A stretch of 64,000 nt of DNA from Ferruginibacter sp050611725 (GCF_050611725.1 NZ_JBODJB010000001.1:1302001-1366000), one strand, 5' to 3'; positions 33,699 through 42,249 are shown, counted from the first letter of the stretch. The notes: generated by a model not told the origin, from the sequence alone. Made by a program: numbers and translations.

Positions 33699-34715
33699 TT
33701 AAAATCTTGGGCAAGGAACACCTTTTCCGTGCTCTTCTTTTTTCTGAATATAAATCAAAGATATTTCTGTACCACCTTTGCTGGCAGTTGCTGCTTTTAA
33801 TGAAGATACGTTTACATCATAACTAAATCCAAGAAGAATATTATTGAATTCTAATCCTACATAAGGAATTACGGCATCTTTCAATCTATACCATGCACCA
33901 AGATAAAGATTAGAAACCTTTTCATTATCAACATCATTTAATCTTCTCGAAAAAGCACCACCGGCCACAAACTCTGAAGCCTGATTTTGATATTGGAAAA
34001 TTGCAGAGCTATGAAAACCATTTTTGTCATCTATCGGTGTAGAATAACCGCCGTGTATGGTAAGACGTGGTTGCAATAGCCATAATTGGTCAATGAATCC
34101 AACAGCAGGTTGATTGATATGGTAAACAGAGGCACCAAAATAATAATTGTTTTCTCCTGTGCTTGAACCCGAAAATAATAAACCTGCATTTACATCAAAA
34201 TAGTTTTGAGTGCTACCGTTGGTTAAAACTTCCGAAGTTGTTGGTTTTGTAAAGCCATTAGCTGTTAACTGATCTTCAAACCTAAGTTTTGTAACATCTA
34301 AATTTAAACTGCTGTATGTTGCCTGAATACCGGCGCCGAATGTATTATTACCCTCTTCATCTAGAGCTTTATGATAGCTCATTGACAGTGAACCGAAATT
34401 AAGTTTCAGCGCATTGTCGGCGCTTTGATCGCTTAATCCGGAAAAACCAATACCCAAAATATCATTCTCAGGCAATGCCTTTTTCAAAATACCGAAATCA
34501 ACTGATCCACTTGTAGTTACATAAGCTTTTGGTATCGATGGCCATTGGTCCCTATGGTTAGCAGCCAAACGAAATATGCCGTCAAACTTACCGGTAAAAG
34601 CAGGATTAAGTGTTAGCGGAGAGGAAAAAAATTGTGAAAAATGAGGATCCTGTGCTTTAACAGTATTGATAAGCAGTAGGGTACATATGAATAAAAAAAT
34701 ATTTCTCAATTTCAT
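33699..34715 (-). CDS. PorP/SprF-family type IX secretion-associated membrane protein
   Basis: A 338-residue outer-membrane protein with signal peptide MKLRNIFLFICTLLLINTVKA and the family opening QDPHFSQFFSSPLTLNPAFTG. Beta-strand-rich text runs throughout (GAGIQATYSSLNLD, GLLFSG, YYFGASVYHIN, FHSSAIFQYQ) and the protein ends GVPCPRF, the usual C terminus of PorP/SprF. Family members assist gliding or the secretion of T9SS cargo through the outer membrane, typically next to their own cargo. Here no adhesin or other T9SS gene is adjacent. The stop codons of this gene and of the YigZ-like gene are directly back to back. Confidence 0.93.
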   Translation of the reverse strand: MKLRNIFLFICTLLLINTVKAQDPHFSQFFSSPLTLNPAFTGKFDGIFRLAANHRDQWPSIPKAYVTTSGSVDFGILKKALPENDILGIGFSGLSDQSADNALKLNFGSLSMSYHKALDEEGNNTFGAGIQATYSSLNLDVTKLRFEDQLTANGFTKPTTSEVLTNGSTQNYFDVNAGLLFSGSSTGENNYYFGASVYHINQPAVGFIDQLWLLQPRLTIHGGYSTPIDDKNGFHSSAIFQYQNQASEFVAGGAFSRRLNDVDNEKVSNLYLGAWYRLKDAVIPYVGLEFNNILLGFSYDVNVSSLKAATASKGGTEISLIYIQKKEEHGKGVPCPRF

Positions 34716-34785
34716 CAGTCAGTTTCTATTTATTAAAGATAATAAATTGTCTTAAAATGCTGTATCAAAATCATTAATTTTTAGA

Positions 34786-35436
34786 TCAGCTCTGCATTTT
34801 GCTTCCAAAGGCAAGATCACCGGCATCTCCCAACCCTGGAACAATATATCCTTTAGCGGTTAGTTCATCATCAATATCGCCACACCAGATAGTAGCTTTA
34901 GGTTCGGCTCTCAAAACATATTCTATTCCTACGGTGCAGGCAATAGCACATACCACGTGTATTTGTTTAACCTCTCCCTCATCTTTTAAGAACTGAATGG
35001 CTTTTACAAGAGAAGCGCCTGTTGCAATCATTGGGTCGCTAATAATGATGACTTTCCCGTCCACCTCCGGACAACTCATGTATTCTATTTGGATGTCAAA
35101 ACTTCCGTCTGGCTTATGTTTCCTATACGCACTGATGAAAGCGTTTTCACCTTTATCAAAATAATTGAGCAAACCCGTATGCATACCCAATCCGGCTCTT
35201 AAAATAGTAGCCAGTATAGGTTGAGCTTTCAGCATTTTTGCGTTAGCAGTACCAAGTGGAGTCTGTACTTCTTTTTCATCCCATTCCATGGTTTTACTGA
35301 TCTCGTAGGCAGTTACTTCCGCAATGCGTTCAAGGTTTCTGCGAAAACGCATTCGGTCATTTTGTACATCCACATTTCTTAACTCACTTACCCAATTGCT
35401 AACCAGTGAATGTTCTTTACTGAGATTAATTACCAT
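34786..35436 (-). CDS. upp: Uracil phosphoribosyltransferase
   Basis: Salvages uracil to UMP using PRPP. The 216-residue protein has the family N terminus SLVSNWVSELRNVDVQNDRMRFRRNLERI and the PRPP loop IIISDPMIATGASLVKAIQFL (about 129-149). ISAYRKHK precedes the loop and the C terminus GLGDAGDLAFGSK is the conserved uracil-contacting end. A divergent promoter region with anmK holds TAGATTTG on the minus strand (35468-35475), an exact TAnnTTTG. Confidence 0.96.
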   Translation of the reverse strand: MVINLSKEHSLVSNWVSELRNVDVQNDRMRFRRNLERIAEVTAYEISKTMEWDEKEVQTPLGTANAKMLKAQPILATILRAGLGMHTGLLNYFDKGENAFISAYRKHKPDGSFDIQIEYMSCPEVDGKVIIISDPMIATGASLVKAIQFLKDEGEVKQIHVVCAIACTVGIEYVLRAEPKATIWCGDIDDELTAKGYIVPGLGDAGDLAFGSKMQS

Positions 35437-35467
35437 AAAAATTGCAGTTTTTAACGATCTATATCTA

Positions 35468-35475
35468 CAAATCTA
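35468..35475 (-). promoter_or_regulatory. -7 box of upp in the divergent upp/anmK region
   Basis: On the minus strand TAGATTTG lies 32 bases before the upp ATG and matches TAnnTTTG exactly. The overlapping plus-strand sequence TATATTTTG, starting at about 35474, could serve anmK, making the two promoters face apart across a few bases. Confidence 0.5.
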
Positions 35476-35506
35476 TATTTTGCATCGCAGAAACTAAAAT
35501 TTATTT

Positions 35507-36598
35507 ATGATTTACAGGGCAATTGGCATCATGAGCGGTAGTTCCTTAGACGGACTGGATATCGCTTACGTGGTATTTGAAGAAACCGGCGGTAAATGGA
35601 ATTATGAAATTATACAGGGTGAGTGCATTGCCTATACTGATGAATGGACAAATAAATTAAAAACTGCTATTGATCTTTCAGCATTGAATTATCAGCTATT
35701 GCATACCGCTTACGGCCATTACATAGGCGAAAAAATAAATGAATTTATTACTGCAAATAATTTAGAGCATAAAGTGCATTTGATAGCCTCACACGGGCAT
35801 ACAACTTTTCATGTGCCTGCAAAAAAAATGACAGCTCAGTTAGGTGATGGTGCTGCCATTGCTGCTACAACAAAATTACCGGTAGTAAGTGATCTTAGAA
35901 ATTTAGATATCGCCTTCGGCGGACAAGGGGCACCGATAGTACCGATCGGGCATAAATTATTATTTCCCCAATTCAATTGTTTTTTAAATATTGGTGGCAT
36001 TGCAAATATTTCTTTTAAGCAAGATGAAAAATATATTGCCTATGATATTTGTCCGGCTAACCGAGTGTTAAATATGTTGGTTGGTGCAAAGGATTTGTTT
36101 TATGATGATGAAGGCCGAATAGCAGCTATAGGAAAGATCAATCAACAATTATTACAACAATTAAATGCATTAGAATATTACAGTCAGCCATACCCGAAAT
36201 CTTTGGCCAATAGTTATGGGACAGATATTATTTATCCTTTGATAAAAAATGCATCGTTATCCATCGAAGATGCTTTAGCAACTTATGTAGAACATATCGC
36301 TGCTCAAATTAGTAAAGCCTCTCCCAACTTTCAATCTCCAACCTCCAACCTCCAGCTCCTTGTAACCGGTGGCGGAGCTCTTAATAAATTTTTAATTGAA
36401 AGATTAACAGTTCATTTATCTCCGAAAGGGATCAATGTTTTTGTGCCCGATGAAAAACTCATTCAATACAAGGAAGCTCTGGTTATGGCTTTGATAGGCG
36501 TATTACGTTGGAGAGAAGAAGTGAATGTACTTTCTTCTGTAACCGGTGCTGTACAAAATAGTATTGGCGGTGCTATGTGGCTTGGCAACACAGATTAG
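35507..36598 (+). CDS. anmK: Anhydro-N-acetylmuramic acid kinase
   Basis: Phosphorylates and opens 1,6-anhydro-MurNAc to MurNAc-6-phosphate during cell-wall recycling. The 363 residues start RAIGIMSGSSLDGLDIAYV (ATP/phosphate loop, family SGTSxDGxD). They include VHLIASHGHTTFH, AQLGDGAAIAATTKLPVVSDLRNLDIAFGGQGAPIVP (about 107-146, split here), CFLNIGGIANISF, and LLVTGGGALNKFLIERL near the C terminus. Just before that last motif, SPNFQSPTSNLQ is encoded by a CCAACCTCCAACC-type repeat, the same repeat and peptide (PTSNLQ) as in Fmt. Promoter elements are shared with divergent upp. Confidence 0.95.
   Translation: MIYRAIGIMSGSSLDGLDIAYVVFEETGGKWNYEIIQGECIAYTDEWTNKLKTAIDLSALNYQLLHTAYGHYIGEKINEFITANNLEHKVHLIASHGHTTFHVPAKKMTAQLGDGAAIAATTKLPVVSDLRNLDIAFGGQGAPIVPIGHKLLFPQFNCFLNIGGIANISFKQDEKYIAYDICPANRVLNMLVGAKDLFYDDEGRIAAIGKINQQLLQQLNALEYYSQPYPKSLANSYGTDIIYPLIKNASLSIEDALATYVEHIAAQISKASPNFQSPTSNLQLLVTGGGALNKFLIERLTVHLSPKGINVFVPDEKLIQYKEALVMALIGVLRWREEVNVLSSVTGAVQNSIGGAMWLGNTD
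36323..36355. repeat. Intragenic CCAACCTCCAACCTCC repeat (anmK)
   Basis: CCCAACTTTCAATCTCC followed by AACCTCCAACCTCC on the coding strand is the reverse complement form of the repeat in fmt (plus strand) and the m5C methyltransferase gene. It is in frame, encodes PNFQSPTSNLQ, and lies in a loop before the VTGGGALN motif. Confidence 0.85.
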
Positions 36599-36609
36599 AT
36601 ATCACTTCT

Positions 36610-36632
36610 ATTGACCATCGTCCATAGTCAAT
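36610..36632. repeat. Small inverted repeat after anmK
   Basis: ATTGAC (36610-36615) and GTCAAT (36627-36632) flank CATCGTCCATA. The sequence CCATCGTCCATAGTC looks like a further short repeat type, but only one copy is visible here. Confidence 0.35.
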
Positions 36633-36696
36633 GGCACACCACCACTTTAACAAACTATTTTCTTTTTAATTATTTTCTTGTGTAAAAATTTGTACA

Positions 36697-37116
36697 ATGA
36701 AAAAAATATTCGGTCTGTTAGTAATTGCTTCAATGGTAGTTGCTGCATGTAATAATAAAACGGAAGATGCTAAAGCAGAAAAAGACAGCTACGAAAAAAC
36801 CAAAGAAACACTGGAAGAAAAGGAAAAGAAAAATCCGACTATGTTTTTAAAAGCAAGTGCTCGTGATAAACGTAATTTGATTGGGCAAACGGTTATAAAG
36901 GTAGAAGTGACAAACAATGCCAAAGTTTGTACCTATAAAGATGTACAGTTGGAATTATCTTTCATTAGTAAAACCGGCGCCTTATTAGAAAAAGATAAGG
37001 AAACCGTTTATGACGAAATTACTCCCGGTAAATCAGTCGATTTCAAAACAAAATATTTTGCACCAAAAGGAACGGATAGTGTTGGGGTGAAAATATTGAG
37101 TGCGAAAACAAATTAA
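36697..37116 (+). CDS. Small lipoprotein of unknown function
   Basis: A 139-residue lipoprotein: signal peptide MKKIFGLLVIASMVVAACNN with lipobox VAAC (Cys18). A charged Lys/Glu-rich linker (KAEKDSYEKTKETLEEKEKKNP, about 27-48, split by composition) is probably helical. The C-terminal domain is beta-rich: LIGQTVIKVEVTNNAKVCTYKDVQLELSFISK (about 60-91) and SVDFKTKYFAPKGTDSVGVKI. This fold type resembles FxLYD-like domains, where a repeated strand pattern supports a binding rather than catalytic role, but I do not recognise the family with certainty. No neighbour suggests a function. Confidence 0.75.
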   Translation: MKKIFGLLVIASMVVAACNNKTEDAKAEKDSYEKTKETLEEKEKKNPTMFLKASARDKRNLIGQTVIKVEVTNNAKVCTYKDVQLELSFISKTGALLEKDKETVYDEITPGKSVDFKTKYFAPKGTDSVGVKILSAKTN

Positions 37117-37209
37117 CCTTACACTATATCATTTACTAACAAATTTTTCGAAATTACTTTTTAACTAAAGTGTTTCGATTTTAAGAGTAGAATTACCAAT
37201 GTTGAAGCT

Positions 37210-37312
37210 ACAGTAGTACAACTGGTGCACAGAGCTGTGCGGCAGGAACGGGCAGTAATCGTTCCTGCCTTGAATTTTTTTGTTACTTTTTTGTTTCAAG
37301 ACAAAAAAGTAA
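37210..37312. repeat. Hairpin repeat element, copy 2 (between the lipoprotein and ade genes)
   Basis: ACAGTAGTACAA (37210-37221), small hairpin GCACAG/CTGTGC (37227-37240), hairpin GGCAGGAACG (37241-37250) / CGTTCCTGCC (37260-37269) with loop ending AGTAAT, then TTACTTTTTTG (37283-37293) / CAAAAAAGTAA (37302-37312). The conserved ends match copy 1 at 25577-25677 while the central stem sequence differs and still pairs. It lies between two convergent genes, where a bidirectional terminator could be expected. Confidence 0.85.
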
Positions 37313-37340
37313 ATATAGACTGACACGAAGTAAATAAGAT

Positions 37341-38984
37341 CTACACAAAACTAAACGTATCCCCGTCAAACAACCCTTTATCACTCAATTTCAAATGTGG
37401 TATTACTAACAGCGCCATAAAAGACAAGGTCATGAATGCAGCATTCAAATGGCTGCCTAATTCTTCTTTCACCATTTTATCGATAGCAGTATACGCATCT
37501 GCAACTTTGTAACCATCTTCATTACTCATCAATCCTGCAACAGGTAAACCCAATACCATTTCGTTTTCATTAGTTACGCTACTTACACCACCTTGTTCTT
37601 TAATAACAAGATTCACCGCTTTGCAAATACTTACATCATCTACACCCACCGCAATAATATTATGACTGTCATGTGCAACAGTAGAAGCAATGGCACCTTT
37701 CTTTAAACCAAAATTTTTCACAAAAGATTTTGCAACAACGGACTGCTTATAGCGGTTAACCACAACTATTTTTAAAATATCATTTTCAATATCACTTACA
37801 ATTTCCCCATTAAGAACAACAGGTTTTACCATTAGCTTGTTAGTGATCAACTGTCCTTCCAGTGCTTCAATTACAGGGATCTCTCTTTCATTGTTATAAA
37901 CAACAATAAAATCAGCAGGATTGGTAGGTTTGCAATTAAACTGATTGATAACACCACCTTTCGTAGTCGTTATTTTTGAAACACCATTTTCTGCAACTAA
38001 ATTTCCATCAATATAAGTTTGAGAAATTTTAAAATCTTTCAGGTCTTCCGCAATAATAAAATCTGCAGCATCGCCAACTCTTAATAAACCAACATTCATT
38101 TTATAATGCAGTACAGGGTTAATACAAGCGGCTTGTAATATTTTAAAAACATCAATGCCTTTTGCAACAGCCCTTGCACACAATTGATTGATATGTCCTA
38201 ATACTAAACTGTCCGGATGTTTATCATCACTGCAAAACATCATCATCTCATAGTTATCATGCATCAAGGCAATCAATGCTTCAAAATTCTTGGCTGCACT
38301 TCCTTCTCTGATCAATATCTTCATGCCAAAGCCCAATTTATCTTCAGCTTCTTCTCTGGTAAAACATTCATGATCCGTACTGATACCGGCGTCAATATAT
38401 TTTTTTGCATCAGCTCCTCTCAATCCCGGCGCATGTCCATCAACCGGTTTATTATATTTTTTAGCTGAGGCAATCTTTTTCATCACCTCTTCATCATTGA
38501 ACAACACCCCCGGAAAATTCATCATCTCACTTAAATAATAAATATCATCGCTTTGCAAAAGCTTATCAACATCTTCCGAAAGCAATGCAGCACCTGCAGT
38601 TTCAAAAATAGTGGCAGGCACACAACTTGGTGCACCAAAATGAAATTTAAAAGGAACAGTTTTGCCGTTAGCGATCATATATTCAACGCCTTCAATGCCA
38701 CAAACATTGGCAATTTCATGAGGATCGCTGATCGTTGCAACGGTACCATGTACTACTGCAAGTTTGCCAAATTCACTAGGAACGAGCATACTACTTTCTA
38801 CATGAACATGACTATCTACAAATCCGGGTAAAATAAATGGCGCTGTATTATCTCTTATCTCTAGCCCATCGTCCGTCGTTTTTTCTATCGATTTAATTTT
38901 CCCATCTTCAACCACCACTTCGCCAAAAAAAATTTCTTTATTAAAAATATCTACTATGTTTCCTTTAACTGAATACGATTTCAT
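37341..38984 (-). CDS. ade: Adenine deaminase
   Basis: Converts adenine to hypoxanthine and ammonia in purine salvage. The 547-residue length matches bacterial Ade. Metal-binding APFILPGFVDSHVHVESSMLVPSEF (about 48-72) carries HxH. The GLRGADAKKYIDAGISTDHECFTREEAEDKL stretch (split here) and MMMFCSDDKHPDSL (about 247-260) are family-typical. The C-terminal domain contains VAHDSHNIIAVGVDD and ends GLFDGDTFSFV. It is transcribed alone and convergent with the lipoprotein gene. Confidence 0.96.
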   Translation of the reverse strand: MKSYSVKGNIVDIFNKEIFFGEVVVEDGKIKSIEKTTDDGLEIRDNTAPFILPGFVDSHVHVESSMLVPSEFGKLAVVHGTVATISDPHEIANVCGIEGVEYMIANGKTVPFKFHFGAPSCVPATIFETAGAALLSEDVDKLLQSDDIYYLSEMMNFPGVLFNDEEVMKKIASAKKYNKPVDGHAPGLRGADAKKYIDAGISTDHECFTREEAEDKLGFGMKILIREGSAAKNFEALIALMHDNYEMMMFCSDDKHPDSLVLGHINQLCARAVAKGIDVFKILQAACINPVLHYKMNVGLLRVGDAADFIIAEDLKDFKISQTYIDGNLVAENGVSKITTTKGGVINQFNCKPTNPADFIVVYNNEREIPVIEALEGQLITNKLMVKPVVLNGEIVSDIENDILKIVVVNRYKQSVVAKSFVKNFGLKKGAIASTVAHDSHNIIAVGVDDVSICKAVNLVIKEQGGVSSVTNENEMVLGLPVAGLMSNEDGYKVADAYTAIDKMVKEELGSHLNAAFMTLSFMALLVIPHLKLSDKGLFDGDTFSFV

Positions 38985-39159
38985 TTCTTTTTATTTGAGT
39001 ATTGATAAAAATAGGAATTATTTGTTATTTCTAGATTTTAATAGTGTATCAAAGCGTTGAAAGCCCTATTAAACCTCACTTTTTCTCCAAATTATCGTGT
39101 ATTTTCTACGCAATTTGATTTTAGACCTCAAAACCGTCCGTTTTCTGCTGTAATTTTCG

Positions 39160-39168
39160 TACATTCGC
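39160..39168 (+). promoter_or_regulatory. Candidate -7 box for gapA
   Basis: TACATTCGC is 41 bases before the gapA ATG, the TTCG variant of the -7 consensus also seen before icd and pntAA. TTTT at 39141-39144 is a weak -33 candidate. Confidence 0.45.
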
Positions 39169-39208
39169 ACTCGAATTCAAAAAATTAATCAATCAAAATA
39201 CATAAGAA

Positions 39209-40219
39209 ATGAGTACAGTAAAAGTTGCAATTAATGGTTTCGGTCGTATCGGACGTTTAGTTTTCCGTCAAATATATAATATGCAAGGCATCGATGTTGT
39301 TGCTATCAACGACTTAACAAGTCCTGCAGTTTTAGCACATCTATTAAAATATGATAGCGCACAAGGCCGTTTCGATCAAAAAGTAACTGCAACTGAAAAT
39401 TCGATCATTGTAGATGGTCATGAAGTAAAAATTTACGCTCAAAAAGATCCTGCACAAATTCCTTGGGGTAGCCATGGTGTTGATGTGGTAATTGAAAGTA
39501 CAGGTTTCTTTACAGATAAAGATAAAGCTGCGGCTCACATTACTGCCGGTGCAAAGAGAGTAGTGATCTCTGCTCCTGCTACAGGCGATTTGAAAACAGT
39601 TGTTTTCAATGTGAATCATGCAATTTTGGATGGTAGCGAAACGATCATCAGCTGTGCAAGTTGTACAACTAACTGTTTAGCTCCAATGGCTAAAGTGTTA
39701 AATGACACTTACGGAATTGAAATGGGTATCATGACTACCATTCACGCCTATACGAACGATCAAAATACTTTAGATGCGCCACATCCAAAAGGTGATTTGC
39801 GTAGAGCAAGAGCTGCTGCTGCTAACATTGTACCAAACAGTACAGGTGCTGCAAAAGCAATCGGTTTAGTATTACCTGAATTAAAAGGTAAATTAGACGG
39901 TAGTGCACAAAGGGTTCCAACCATCACCGGTTCATTAACTGAATTGACAAGTGTATTGAATAAAAAAGTAACTGTAGAAGAAATTAATGCTGCAATGAAA
40001 GCTGCTGCTAATGAAAGCTATGGTTATACTGAAGATGAAATTGTAAGCTCTGATATCATCGGTACGCATTTTGGTAGCTTGTTTGATGCAACTCAAACTA
40101 AAGTAATGACCATTGGCGACAAACAATTAGTGAAAACTGTTAGCTGGTACGATAATGAAATGAGCTATGTATCTCAATTGGTACGTACTGTTAAGCATTT
40201 CGCAGGTTTGATCAGCTAA
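39209..40219 (+). CDS. gapA: Glyceraldehyde-3-phosphate dehydrogenase, type I
   Basis: Interconverts glyceraldehyde-3-phosphate and 1,3-bisphosphoglycerate. The 336 residues have the NAD-binding start VKVAINGFGRIGRLVFRQ and catalytic Cys152 in SCASCTTNCLAPM. The AYTNDQNTLDAPHPKGDLRRARAAAANIVPNSTGAAKAI stretch (split here) is typical of the type I enzyme. The C terminus is YDNEMSYVSQLVRTVKHF. The Asp after the first beta strand (VVAINDLTSP) indicates NAD preference. pgk follows 58 bases later, with a small hairpin (40239-40255) in the gap that may act as a partial terminator. Confidence 0.97.
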   Translation: MSTVKVAINGFGRIGRLVFRQIYNMQGIDVVAINDLTSPAVLAHLLKYDSAQGRFDQKVTATENSIIVDGHEVKIYAQKDPAQIPWGSHGVDVVIESTGFFTDKDKAAAHITAGAKRVVISAPATGDLKTVVFNVNHAILDGSETIISCASCTTNCLAPMAKVLNDTYGIEMGIMTTIHAYTNDQNTLDAPHPKGDLRRARAAAANIVPNSTGAAKAIGLVLPELKGKLDGSAQRVPTITGSLTELTSVLNKKVTVEEINAAMKAAANESYGYTEDEIVSSDIIGTHFGSLFDATQTKVMTIGDKQLVKTVSWYDNEMSYVSQLVRTVKHFAGLIS

Positions 40220-40238
40220 TACAAAACAAATATTTTAT

Positions 40239-40262
40239 GCCGGACTTGTTCCGGCTTTTTTT
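40239..40262 (+). terminator. Hairpin between gapA and pgk
   Basis: GCCGGA / TCCGGC with loop CTTGT and following T7. Its position between two glycolytic genes suggests termination or attenuation. Confidence 0.7.
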
Positions 40263-40277
40263 ATCAATAACTTTTTT

Positions 40278-41501
40278 ATGAGTAAATTTTCCGAATACAA
40301 TTTTAAAGGCCAAAAAGCATTAGTTCGTGTTGATTTCAACGTACCGTTAGATGCTGAATTTAATATTACAGATGACACAAGAATGACCGCAACCATTCCA
40401 ACCATTAAAAAAATATTGGCAGATGGTGGTAGCGCAATTTTAATGAGTCACTTAGGTCGTCCCAAAGATGGTCCAACCGATAAATACTCATTAAAACATT
40501 TAGTGAAACATTTATCTGATCTATTGAACGTAGAATCAAAAAGCAGCACAACCGCACCAATTGTTCGTGTATTCTTTGCCGATGATTGTATTGGCGAACA
40601 AGCTGTACTAACGGCTAACATGTTAAAGCCGGGTGAAGTTTTATTATTAGAAAATCTTCGTTTTTATAAAGAAGAAGAAAAAGGCGACGAAGCATTCGCA
40701 GAAAAATTAAGCAAGCTGGGAGATGTATATGTGAACGATGCATTTGGTACAGCACACAGAGCTCATGCAAGTACGGCAGTGATTGCAAAATTCTTTGCTG
40801 CAGATAAAAAAGTGTTTGGTTTGTTAATGGAAGGAGAAGTGATCAGTGCAGAAAAAGTATTACATCATTCAGAAAAACCTTTTGTTGCGATCATTGGTGG
40901 CGCAAAAGTTTCGGATAAGATTCTTATTATCGAAAATTTATTGGAAAGAGCAACCGATATCATTATTGGCGGTGGTATGGCATATACATTTATGAAAGCA
41001 CGTGGTGGTAAAATTGGAAAATCATTGTGTGAAGACGACCGTTTGCAAACAGCCGTAGAAATTTTGGAAAAAGCAAAGCAAAAAAATGTAAGCATTCATT
41101 TGCCCGAAGATTCAATTTGTGCAGATAATTTTGATGCTAAGGCAAATACACAAATTACTCAAAGTGATGCGGTGCCGGATGGTTGGATGGGGCTGGATAT
41201 CGGTCCGAAAGCAGTAGGCATCTTCAGTGAAATAATCAATAAATCAAAAACCATTTTATGGAACGGTCCGATGGGTGTTTTTGAAATGGAAAAATTTCAG
41301 AACGGAACCAAATCAATTGCTTTGGCTGTAGCCGAATCTACCAGAAACGGTGCTTTTAGTTTAGTAGGTGGTGGAGATAGTGTTGCAGCAGTAAACCAAT
41401 TCCATTTAGCAGACCAGGTTAGTTATGTAAGTACAGGTGGCGGCGCTATGTTGGAATATTTTGAAGGAAAGGTTTTACCGGGCATAGCAGCCATAAAATA
41501 G
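40278..41501 (+). CDS. pgk: Phosphoglycerate kinase
   Basis: Makes ATP and 3-phosphoglycerate from 1,3-bisphosphoglycerate. In 407 residues: KALVRVDFNVPLD (about 14-26, substrate), AILMSHLGRPKDG (about 54-66), LLLENLRFYKEEEKGDEAFAEKLSKLGDVYVNDAFGTAHRAHAS (split here, family block), and C-terminal nucleotide motif SLVGGGDSVAAVNQF (about 362-376). Together with gapA this gives two consecutive steps of lower glycolysis in one unit. A terminator follows. Confidence 0.97.
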   Translation: MSKFSEYNFKGQKALVRVDFNVPLDAEFNITDDTRMTATIPTIKKILADGGSAILMSHLGRPKDGPTDKYSLKHLVKHLSDLLNVESKSSTTAPIVRVFFADDCIGEQAVLTANMLKPGEVLLLENLRFYKEEEKGDEAFAEKLSKLGDVYVNDAFGTAHRAHASTAVIAKFFAADKKVFGLLMEGEVISAEKVLHHSEKPFVAIIGGAKVSDKILIIENLLERATDIIIGGGMAYTFMKARGGKIGKSLCEDDRLQTAVEILEKAKQKNVSIHLPEDSICADNFDAKANTQITQSDAVPDGWMGLDIGPKAVGIFSEIINKSKTILWNGPMGVFEMEKFQNGTKSIALAVAESTRNGAFSLVGGGDSVAAVNQFHLADQVSYVSTGGGAMLEYFEGKVLPGIAAIK

Positions 41502-41522
41502 AATTGTCAAATATTTTTTACT

Positions 41523-41554
41523 AGGCCTGTGTACGAACACAGGCTATTTTTTTA
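41523..41554 (+). terminator. Terminator after pgk
   Basis: GCCTGTGT / ACACAGGC hairpin followed by TATTTTTTT. Confidence 0.8.
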
Positions 41555-41663
41555 CCGACTATTAGTAGCACTTTACCGACACAATTTGCCTCTTATAGAA
41601 TTAATCATTCTATATCTGGAAGAAATATTATATTTATCTTCTTAAAACAAAAAACAAAATAAC

Positions 41664-42236
41664 ATGAAACGTTCAGGTCTTATTATTTTAGGTATCGTTG
41701 CTGTATTAGTACTATGGGTGATCAGTGTTCGAAATGGTCTTGCTACAGCATCAACAGGTATTGATGGCGAATGGGGTAAAGTTGAGAATCAGTATCAACG
41801 TAAAGCAAAACTCTATGAGAATTTAGTGAGCACCGTTAGGGGAGCAGCTAAAAATGAAGATACGACATTGATAAAAATTGTTCAGATGCGTTCAAGAATT
41901 CCAAACATTACGCCTGATCAAAATAATCCGCAACAGGTTGCCCAGGCAGATAAACAATACAGTGACTTGGGAAGGGCTATGTTGAATATTAATATCGAAG
42001 CTTATCCTACATTAAAAGCTACCGAGTTGTTTAAAGATTTGCAAACACAGGTAGAAGGAACAGAGAATAGAGTAACGACAGCGTTAGGCGATTGGAATAA
42101 TGCGATCACTGCTTACAATACAAAGCTCGTAAGATTCCCTGCAAATATGGTGGCAGGTCTTTTTGGATATACCAAGAAGAATAACTACAAAGCAGATGAA
42201 GGAGCAAAAGACGCCAAAATTGACATCGATAAATAA
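41664..42236 (+). CDS. LemA-family membrane protein
   Basis: A 190-residue protein with one N-terminal transmembrane helix (about residues 5-22) and a long helical body. ENQYQRKAKLYENLVSTVRGAAKNEDTTL (about 42-70) and AYNTKLVRFPANMVAGLFGYTKKNNYKADE (about 149-178) are the LemA signatures. LemA proteins are membrane-anchored helical bundles of unclear function, often encoded with TPM-domain proteins, as here. It begins a three-gene unit with two TPM genes, with 13 bases to the next start. Confidence 0.95.
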   Translation: MKRSGLIILGIVAVLVLWVISVRNGLATASTGIDGEWGKVENQYQRKAKLYENLVSTVRGAAKNEDTTLIKIVQMRSRIPNITPDQNNPQQVAQADKQYSDLGRAMLNINIEAYPTLKATELFKDLQTQVEGTENRVTTALGDWNNAITAYNTKLVRFPANMVAGLFGYTKKNNYKADEGAKDAKIDIDK

Positions 42237-42249
42237 TTAAATCATCACG

